Position numbers and translations under genes: made by a program. The notes beneath the pieces were generated by a model. The model was not told where the DNA came from, made no database searches, and saw nothing but the letters and a program-made list of their open reading frames with translations. Positions 6,205-10,643 of a stretch of 10,643 bases of DNA are shown here, one piece after another. The DNA comes from Planctomycetales bacterium. GTDB taxonomy: Bacteria; Planctomycetota; SBBH01. Every line of letters starts with the position of its first letter. Within the stretch, counting starts at the first letter, position 1. Location: the NCBI GenBank assembly GCA_005239795.1, contig SBBH01000163.1, positions 1 to 10,643 on the forward strand, given 5' to 3'.

Positions 6205-7002
6205 GTGATCCGGGTTTTCGGGACTACTTCGACCAACGACCTCGCCTGGCGCGAAGGCCCCGCGCGCGGGGCCGATTTCCTCGCGGTCGCGGCTGACGTC
6301 CAGACCGCCGGGCGCGGCCGGCATGGCCGAAGCTGGCACGCCTCGCCGGGAAAGGATCTTCTCTTCTCGGTTTTCCTGCGCCCGCCACGGGCGCTTGCGC
6401 CAGCCGGTGTGGTGACCGCCCTGGGAGCTGTCGCCGTCTGCGAAGCACTGGAAAGAAATCCTGAGTTCCAAGTCCTGAGTCCTGAGCCAAAAAACACTTC
6501 AACTCGTCACTCAGCACTCACCACTCAGCACTCAGCACTCAAAATCCGCTGGCCGAACGACCTCTATGTCGGTGGCAAAAAGCTCTGCGGGATCTTGGCC
6601 GAGTCGCGCGAAATCGCAGGGTGCGCGGCCTATGTCGTCGGGATCGGCCTCAACGTCAACTCCGGCCCCGAGGACTGGCCCGAGGAGATCCGAGAGACGG
6701 CGACCTCCCTTCTCTGCCAGACCGGCCGCCCGACGGACCGCGGGCGGCTGCTCACAACGATCCTCGATCGCTTTCGAGAGCTCTACGCACAGGCGGCGGC
6801 GGGAAACACGGCTCTCCTGGAGGCCGCTTGGCAAAACGCCTCGGACCTCCCTGGAAAACGCGTCAGAGTCGACGCCGCGGGGCGCCTCGTCCAAGGGACC
6901 GTTCTCTCCGCAGGATTCTCCGAGGGGATCACGCTGGCGCTCGACGAAGGCCGACGCCTGGCATTCGCGGCCGAGCATGTGACGCGCGTCGAAGTAGATT
7001 AG
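6205..7002 (+). CDS. birA: biotin--[acetyl-CoA-carboxylase] ligase, without repressor domain
   Basis: This enzyme activates biotin with ATP and attaches it to the lysine of carboxylase carrier proteins. From the GTG at 6205: STND (9-12), the adenylate-binding GRGRHGRSW (36-44), WPNDL (116-120), KKLCGILAE (125-133), GIGLNVN (146-152) and a C-terminal SH3-like domain (about 215-265). There is no N-terminal helix-turn-helix, so it cannot act as a BirA-type repressor. Residues 84-112, between CEALER and KIRWPNDL, are about 20 or more longer than usual and are encoded by a heptad hairpin (6459-6542). The position normally occupied by the active-site lysine before WPND is Arg115, with a Lys two residues earlier. 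GTG 6205 is chosen because homology starts there; an ATG at 6154 would add 17 residues encoded largely by the upstream heptad arm. Neither start has a good RBS. Confidence 0.93.
   Translation: MIRVFGTTSTNDLAWREGPARGADFLAVAADVQTAGRGRHGRSWHASPGKDLLFSVFLRPPRALAPAGVVTALGAVAVCEALERNPEFQVLSPEPKNTSTRHSALTTQHSALKIRWPNDLYVGGKKLCGILAESREIAGCAAYVVGIGLNVNSGPEDWPEEIRETATSLLCQTGRPTDRGRLLTTILDRFRELYAQAAAGNTALLEAAWQNASDLPGKRVRVDAAGRLVQGTVLSAGFSEGITLALDEGRRLAFAAEHVTRVEVD
6459..6542 (+). repeat. heptad hairpin inserted in birA (locus C)
   Basis: The left arm 6459-6486 consists of tcctgag, ttccaag, tcctgag, tcctgag. The right arm 6508-6542 is five units of cactca plus one variable base. The arms are inverted: about 20 of 28 aligned positions are complementary, with a spacer of about 21 nt. 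The block is 84 nt, exactly 12 heptads and 28 codons, so it leaves the birA frame open. Confidence 0.75.
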
Positions 7003-7034
7003 GATCAACGAGCGACGCGCGGCGATTCTTCCGA

Positions 7035-7040
7035 TACAAT
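7035..7040 (+). promoter_or_regulatory. -10-like TACAAT, possible leaderless start
   Basis: TACAAT matches the -10 consensus at 5 of 6 positions and ends 7 nt before the GTG at 7048, with no Shine-Dalgarno in between. A -35 element is not convincing (GCGACG at 7012-7017, 17-nt gap). The geometry is identical to that at nadC. Confidence 0.4.
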
Positions 7041-7047
7041 CCGCCGC

Positions 7048-7758
7048 GTGGAGGCGCCCCTCGACAGCCATTGGCCTCTTCTTCTGGGAGCGGCCGGGAG
7101 CGCCGCCATACATGCCCTCATCCCCGACCACTGGGTCCCCTTCGTCCTCGTGGGCAGGAAGCAGGGATGGTCGACCGCCAAGACCCTCACGGCGGCGGGG
7201 CTGGGGGCGGTGAGCGATTCGCTTCTCTCGGTGCTCCTCGGCGTCGCGGCAATCCTGGCCGGCGAAAGCGTCCTCTACCGATTCGAGCCTTACCATGCGC
7301 GGATCGAAGCGGCAGGCGGCATGATCCTGGTCGGGTTCGGCCTGGCTTATGCGGCATGGGCGCTCTGGCGGTCGCGCCGCGCCTCCCCCCACTTCCACCT
7401 CCACTTTCACGGGCATTCCCACGAAGGGCATTCTCCTAAGGATCTGGACGCCGCCCTGGGAAAAGGGTCGTTTTTCACGCTGGTCCTGGTGGCGGGCATG
7501 AGCCCCTGCTTCGTCTCTGTCCCGATCTTCGCCGGGGCGATCGGCCTGTCGGGCGCCTTTCAGGCCGCCGTCGTGACGCTGTACCTGGCGGTGACGGTGG
7601 GCGCGAGCCTGACTGTCGCCTGGACGGCGCTGGCGATCCACCGCGAACTCAAACTGCCGTTTTTGGAACGGCACGCCGAGACCCTGAGCGGCTTGGTGTT
7701 GGCGCTGACGGGCGCCTTTCTTCTAATGGGACTGGGCGATCATGCCCCTATGCACTGA
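7048..7758 (+). CDS. NicO/RcnA-type nickel-cobalt transporter-like membrane protein
   Basis: This 236-residue inner-membrane protein has about six hydrophobic helices (roughly 10-35, 45-70, 88-108, 141-165, 168-195, 212-228). The HALIPDH motif (22-28, HX4DH) in the first helix is the metal-binding signature of the NiCoT/NicO families. A His-rich loop at 115-128 (eight His in HFHLHFHGHSHEGH) splits the protein as in RcnA-type exporters, and GMSPC (150-154) occupies the place of the G-x-x-PC motif in the second half. It probably moves Ni2+, Co2+ or a related metal, and export is more likely than import given the His-rich loop; substrate and direction are inferred. The start is the GTG at 7048, 45 bp after birA; no SD was seen. 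No metal regulator or nickel enzyme lies nearby, so the context gives no help. UreH-like or other NicO-related proteins are alternatives. Confidence 0.8.
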   Translation: MEAPLDSHWPLLLGAAGSAAIHALIPDHWVPFVLVGRKQGWSTAKTLTAAGLGAVSDSLLSVLLGVAAILAGESVLYRFEPYHARIEAAGGMILVGFGLAYAAWALWRSRRASPHFHLHFHGHSHEGHSPKDLDAALGKGSFFTLVLVAGMSPCFVSVPIFAGAIGLSGAFQAAVVTLYLAVTVGASLTVAWTALAIHRELKLPFLERHAETLSGLVLALTGAFLLMGLGDHAPMH

Positions 7759-7874
7759 TAAACTCAAAATTCAAAGCACTAATGACTAAACAAACTCAAA
7801 TCACCGAAACAGAAAACAGGAAACGGTTCGATCTAGGTGCTTGTTTAGGATTTAGTGCTTTGAATTTAGGATTT
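7759..7874 (+). repeat. intergenic heptad hairpin (locus D)
   Basis: The whole gap between the NicO-type gene and the thiolase is a degenerate heptad repeat. Arm 7767-7793 and arm 7841-7867 are inverted copies with 24 of 27 positions complementary, and the core of 16 bases (aaattcaaagcactaa) is perfect. The 47-nt loop also shows a 7-nt rhythm (aacagaa, aacagga, aacggtt at 7808-7828). It begins at the base after the NicO stop codon. Confidence 0.85.
7868..7871 (+). promoter_or_regulatory. repeat-borne RBS of the thiolase gene
   Basis: AGGA lies 7 nt before the thiolase ATG at 7879 and belongs to the last units of the heptad hairpin. The overlapping TAGGAT (7867-7872), 6 nt before the ATG, could instead be read as a TANNNT -10 for a leaderless message. 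Confidence 0.4.
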
Positions 7875-7878
7875 CCTC

Positions 7879-9165
7879 ATGCCTGATCGGATCGCCCTGG
7901 TTGGAGGCGTACGCACCCCCTTCTGCCGCGCGGGAGGGCCCTTGGACGGCCTCCCAGCGCAGGAGTTGGGCCGCGCGGTGCTCTCGGAGCTCGTCGAGCG
8001 CACAGGCGTCAAAACCGACGCGGTGGATCATGTAATCCTCGGCAACTGCGGCACCCCCGCCGACGCCGCCAACGTCGCGCGCGTCTCGGCCCTGATGGCG
8101 GGGTTCCCGAAGAAGACCCCCGCCGCGAGCGTCCACCGGAACTGCGCCTCCGGGTTCGAGGCGTTGACTCAAAGCTCCGAAAAGGTCCGCGCCGGCGAGG
8201 CGAAAATCATCGCCGCGGGCGGCACGGAGTCGATGAGCAACTATCCGATCTCTTACCCGAAGGCGTTCGGGAAATTCCTGGAGCGCCTGGCCAAGCAAAA
8301 GACCCTGCCCGGAAAGCTCGCCGCCATCGCCTCCTGGCGACCGTCCATGATGAGCCCGCAGATCAGCCTCGTGCAGGGGCTCACAGACCCCACTTGCGGC
8401 CTCATCATGGGGAAGACCGCCGAGGTGCTCGCCCGCGAATTCGCGGTCGGGCGCGAGGCGCAGGATGCCTATGCCCTCGAGAGCCACCGGCGCGCCTTGG
8501 CCGCCCAGAGTGCGGGGCGCTTCAAGGAGGAGATCATCCCGCTTTTCGCCGGCAAAGAATTCGCCCCCATCACGGCCGACGTCGGCCCGCGCCCTGAGCA
8601 GACGATCGAGGCCTTGTCGAAGCTCAAGCCCTATTTCGACCGGAAATTCGGCACCGTGACGGTCGGGAACTCCTGCCAGATCACCGACGGCGCCGCCGCG
8701 CTCCTCGTGATGCGCGAGGACGTGGCCAAGGCCGAAGGGTTCGCGCCCCTGGGGTATCTCCGGAGCTACGCCTACGCGGGGCTGGAACCCTCCCGGATGG
8801 GGCTGGGCCCGGTCTACGCCACGGCGCCGGCTCTCGCCAAGGCGGGCCTGAAACTCTCCGACATCGGCCGGATCGAGATCAACGAGGCGTTCGCCGTACA
8901 GGTGATCGCCAACGAAATCGCCTTCAACTCCGACGACTTCTGCCGCAAGGAGCTGGGGCTCCCCGGGCGCCTGGGGGAGCTCCGCCGCGACATCACGAAC
9001 GTGAACGGCGGCGCGATCGCCCTCGGGCATCCTGTGGGCGCCACCGGCGCGCGGTTGGTGCTGACGCTCCTCCACGAGATGAAGAGGGCCAACGTGCAAT
9101 ACGGCCTGGCGACCCTCTGCATCGGCGGCGGGCAGGGCGCCAGCTTGATTCTGGAAAGGCCCTGA
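7879..9165 (+). CDS. thiolase, FadI-like acetyl-CoA C-acyltransferase
   Basis: This 428-residue thiolase either cleaves 3-ketoacyl-CoA to acetyl-CoA and a shortened acyl-CoA, or condenses two acetyl-CoA. The acylated cysteine is C89 in HRNCASGFEAL, NEAF is at 335-338, the histidine of GHPVGATG is H384, and the proton-transfer cysteine is C414 in CIGGGQG. Its length and the loop at 121-180 (ending GLIMGKTAEVLA) match E. coli FadI (436 aa) better than FadA or biosynthetic PhaA/AtoB (about 390), as do FDRKFGTVT and PLGYLRSYAY. A beta-oxidation role is therefore favoured, but no partner dehydrogenase/hydratase (FadJ/FadB) is in the window. All catalytic residues are present. The start at 7879 gives the standard thiolase N-terminus and abuts the heptad hairpin that fills the upstream gap. 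Confidence 0.95.
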   Translation: MPDRIALVGGVRTPFCRAGGPLDGLPAQELGRAVLSELVERTGVKTDAVDHVILGNCGTPADAANVARVSALMAGFPKKTPAASVHRNCASGFEALTQSSEKVRAGEAKIIAAGGTESMSNYPISYPKAFGKFLERLAKQKTLPGKLAAIASWRPSMMSPQISLVQGLTDPTCGLIMGKTAEVLAREFAVGREAQDAYALESHRRALAAQSAGRFKEEIIPLFAGKEFAPITADVGPRPEQTIEALSKLKPYFDRKFGTVTVGNSCQITDGAAALLVMREDVAKAEGFAPLGYLRSYAYAGLEPSRMGLGPVYATAPALAKAGLKLSDIGRIEINEAFAVQVIANEIAFNSDDFCRKELGLPGRLGELRRDITNVNGGAIALGHPVGATGARLVLTLLHEMKRANVQYGLATLCIGGGQGASLILERP

Positions 9166-9167
9166 CC

Positions 9168-9240
9168 GTCATGCGTCACGAGTCATGGGTCATGCGCAAA
9201 ACAAGGAATCACGCATGTCGCGTGACACATGACGCGTGAC
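9168..9240 (+). repeat. intergenic heptad hairpin (locus E)
   Basis: Four units of consensus GTCATGC (9168-9195) are followed, after a 17-nt loop, by four complementary units (gcatgtc, gcgtgac, acatgac, gcgtgac; 9213-9240). The arms pair at 22 of 28 positions plus two G-U pairs. It starts two bases after the thiolase stop codon and fills nearly the whole gap to the permease start. It could act as a transcript end or mRNA-stabilising hairpin, but there is no T-run typical of an intrinsic terminator. Confidence 0.85.
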
Positions 9241-9248
9241 AAATAGTT

Positions 9249-10376
9249 ATGGCTTCTCAGAAGCGCTGGATCCGACTTGCGGTGGTCCTGGCGGGGGTCT
9301 TGGCCTCCCTCTGGATCGGCTATCTTCTGCGCGCGGTCTTAAACCCCCTCCTCCTGGCGGCCCTTTTCGCCTACATCCTGAACCCCACCGTCACCTGGAT
9401 GGAAAATCGTGGCATCGCGCGCTTCCGCGCCATCCTCGCCCTGTACGGGGCGGGAACGACCTTGGCGGCCCTGGCGTTCCTCTATGTCGTCCCCCCTCTC
9501 TACCGTGAGACGGCCCGGTCGGCCGACCGATTCCAGAATTACATCGAGAGCCAGCCCCGAAGCGTCGAAAAGATCTTCGAGAAGTTCCAGGAACGCCTGA
9601 GGGAAATTCCCCACTACGACGACGCCGCCAAGCTCCTAGCGCTCTTCCTGGACGAGCCCAAGCGCCGGGAGGATTTCCAGGACCGCCTGACACGGGCCCT
9701 CTCGTGGTTCGGGGAGCGCGCGACGGCCCCTTTGAAAAGCGCCTTCGCGTTCCTGTCCTACCTGTTCCTCGTCCCACTCTACACCTTCTATTTCCTCCAA
9801 CGGATCCCGGCGCTCTACAAGGCGATCCCGCCCCTTTTCCCGCCCGCCCTGCGGGCGCAGACGCTCCAGATCCTGGGACATATCGACGCCGCGATGGCCG
9901 GGTTCATCTTCGGGCGGTCCCTGGTCTGCATCCTGAAGGGGCTCGTGATCGCCGCGGGGCTCTGGTTCCTCGACATCCCCTACGCGTTCGTCCTGGGCGC
10001 GCTGGCCGGTGTGCTGAGTCTCCTCCCGGCGGCGAGCCTCTTCGGCGTCGGCGGGATCGCGGCGCTCCTGGCCTGCGCTGACGACGCCCAGACAGGAACC
10101 CTTCTGGGAGTCGGGGTCGTCTTCGTCCTGTCCGAGGTGATTGAAGGAGTCCTGAGCCCCGTCATCCTCGGGCGGACCGCGAGCCTGCATCCGGTAATGA
10201 TCGTCTTCGCGATCCTCGCCTTCGGGAAGCTTCTGGGGCTCTTCGGTCTGTTGCTGGCGGTGCCGCTCGCCTCGGCGACAAAAATCCTCTGGACGGACCT
10301 GGTGCGACCCTATGTGACGACGACCTGGGAAGAAACACCAAACACCAAAAACCAAACATCAAACAAACGCCAATAG
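9249..10376 (+). CDS. AI-2E family transporter (PerM/YdiK-like membrane protein)
   Basis: This 375-residue multi-pass inner-membrane protein is of the family named for the autoinducer-2 exporter TqsA; most members transport unknown substrates. Hydrophobic segments: two at about 8-45, one at 62-82, then a polar segment (about 85-160) with charged helices, then 165-184, a run from about 218 to 275, 283-300 and 314-345. Family features include LNPLLLAALFAYILNP (31-46) near the N-terminus, SEVIEGVLSPVILG (295-308) and the C-terminal VPLASATKILW. The last residues (about 361-375, EETPNTKNQTSNKRQ) are hydrophilic, unlike the family, and are encoded by a heptad array. The start at 9249 matches the family; no SD is visible, and a heptad hairpin ends 8 nt upstream. 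Neighbours do not suggest a substrate. Confidence 0.9.
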   Translation: MASQKRWIRLAVVLAGVLASLWIGYLLRAVLNPLLLAALFAYILNPTVTWMENRGIARFRAILALYGAGTTLAALAFLYVVPPLYRETARSADRFQNYIESQPRSVEKIFEKFQERLREIPHYDDAAKLLALFLDEPKRREDFQDRLTRALSWFGERATAPLKSAFAFLSYLFLVPLYTFYFLQRIPALYKAIPPLFPPALRAQTLQILGHIDAAMAGFIFGRSLVCILKGLVIAAGLWFLDIPYAFVLGALAGVLSLLPAASLFGVGGIAALLACADDAQTGTLLGVGVVFVLSEVIEGVLSPVILGRTASLHPVMIVFAILAFGKLLGLFGLLLAVPLASATKILWTDLVRPYVTTTWEETPNTKNQTSNKRQ

Positions 10377-10380
10377 GCCA
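10332..10380 (+). repeat. single heptad arm at the permease 3' end (locus F)
   Basis: Seven 7-mers of consensus CAAACAC: gaaacac (10332), caaacac (10339), caaaaac (10346), caaacat (10353), caaacaa (10360), then acgccaa and taggcca. They encode the last residues and the TAG stop codon (10374-10376) of the permease. No complementary arm follows in the window; the IS3 end begins 2 bp later, so the second arm may have been displaced. Confidence 0.7.
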
Positions 10381-10382
10381 AA

Positions 10383-10643
10383 TGAACTAAAGTTCCCCCC
10401 GTTTTTTGGACAGGTCGGTAAGCCAAGAATTGTGGCAAGATCTGGGTCCAGGAGACGGAAGGAGAAGGGATGAGCCAGAAGCGGAAGAGGCACTCGGACG
10501 AGTTCAAGGCGCGAGTGGCGCTGGAGGCGGTGAAAGGGATACGGACGAAGAGGCTTCTGTCGGCCGGGATCCAGATCAGCATGGACGGGAAGGGTCGGGC
10601 CTTGGACAACGTCTTCGTCGAGCGGCTGTGGAGGACGGTGAAG
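10383..10643 (+). mobile_element. left end of an IS3-family insertion sequence, damaged, runs off the window
   Basis: The block from about 10383 (tgaactaaagttcccccc, then gttttttggaca) resembles the TGAACT...CCCC...TTGGACA left end of IS3-family elements. About 70 nt later a clear Shine-Dalgarno (AAGGAG 10459-10464) leads into a transposase frame. The right end and any target duplication are outside the window. The element follows directly on the heptad array at 10332-10380. The coding part carries a large internal deletion. Confidence 0.7.
10470..10643 (+). pseudogene. IS3-family transposase, OrfA start fused to OrfB end (partial)
   Basis: From the ATG at 10470, 58 codons stay open to the window edge. 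Residues 1-28 (MSQKRKRHSDEFKARVALEAVKG...) are the typical N-terminus of IS3 OrfA, the helix-turn-helix part that binds the IS ends. From about residue 31, AGIQISMDGKGRALDNVFVERLWRTVK is the C-terminal part of the OrfB integrase domain, including the region of the last catalytic Glu (E51 in FVERLW). Everything between, including the rest of OrfA, the frameshift zone and the first two Asp of the DDE triad, is missing, yet the frame is preserved. It cannot be an active transposase. It has a good RBS (AAGGAG, 5-nt gap). An assembly collapse between IS copies is the alternative to a real deletion. Confidence 0.8.

Noticed and set aside
6532..7674. 380-codon open frame on the minus strand opposite birA and the NicO-type gene
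   Set aside because: It crosses two convincing genes and has shadow-type composition and no motif.
7852..9099. 415-codon open frame on the minus strand opposite the thiolase
   Set aside because: It is the antisense shadow of a clearly conserved thiolase in high-GC DNA; its translation is rich in R, G, E and H with no recognisable domain.
9168..9240. Intrinsic terminator after the thiolase gene
   Set aside because: The stem is long but no T-run follows it; its 7-nt build and the similar structures elsewhere identify it as a member of the heptad family.
5348..10380. CRISPR array as an explanation for the repeats
   Set aside because: Units are 7 nt, contiguous, degenerate and different at each locus, with inverted second arms; there are no 20-40 nt repeats with spacers and no cas genes.

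Overview
The window is GC-rich bacterial chromosomal DNA. Seven full-length protein genes are recognisable: uvrB, a Ser/Thr kinase with TPR repeats, nadC, birA, a NicO-type metal transporter, a FadI-like thiolase and an AI-2E-family permease. There is also a four-helix-bundle gene of the 23S rRNA intervening-sequence protein (IVP) family, two very small ORFs and the left end of an IS3-family insertion sequence. The Planctomycetota-like kinase, the IVP-type gene and the many short dispersed repeats suggest Planctomycetota or an uncultivated candidate phylum. This is an inference; no rRNA or marker gene settles it.

Layout. uvrB (2-2038, +) starts one base into the window. A tiny predicted lipoprotein (2128-2271) and a Cys-rich mini-ORF (2384-2512) follow. 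The kinase gene lies on the minus strand (4643-2538) with a good sigma-70-like promoter in the gap it shares with the divergent nadC. From nadC onward everything is on the plus strand: nadC (4812-5765), the four-helix-bundle gene (5755-6150), birA (6205-7002), the NicO-type transporter (7048-7758), thiolase (7879-9165), permease (9249-10376) and a damaged IS3 element (10383 to the end). nadC and birA are both cofactor genes (NAD synthesis, biotin attachment). I see no single pathway joining the remaining genes.

The most unusual signal is a family of degenerate heptanucleotide repeats. Six loci between 5348 and 10380 share a strict 7-nt period, but each has its own unit sequence. At four of them the array is followed by its reverse complement, so the locus can fold into a long hairpin. 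They occur in frame inside nadC and birA, in the intergenic gaps before the thiolase and the permease, at the 3' end of the permease gene, and as terminal inverted repeats around the four-helix-bundle gene. These arrays supply stop codons, start codons, a possible ribosome binding site and stretches of protein to neighbouring genes. The nadC-birA region therefore looks like an old operon invaded several times by one kind of heptad-built element. The pairing of a heptad inverted repeat with an IVP gene is the best candidate here for an undescribed system.

Translation signals are mixed. The small lipoprotein and the transposase have clear Shine-Dalgarno sequences. nadC and the NicO-type gene have none, but each has a TANNNT hexamer exactly 7 nt before its start codon, which suggests leaderless transcripts.
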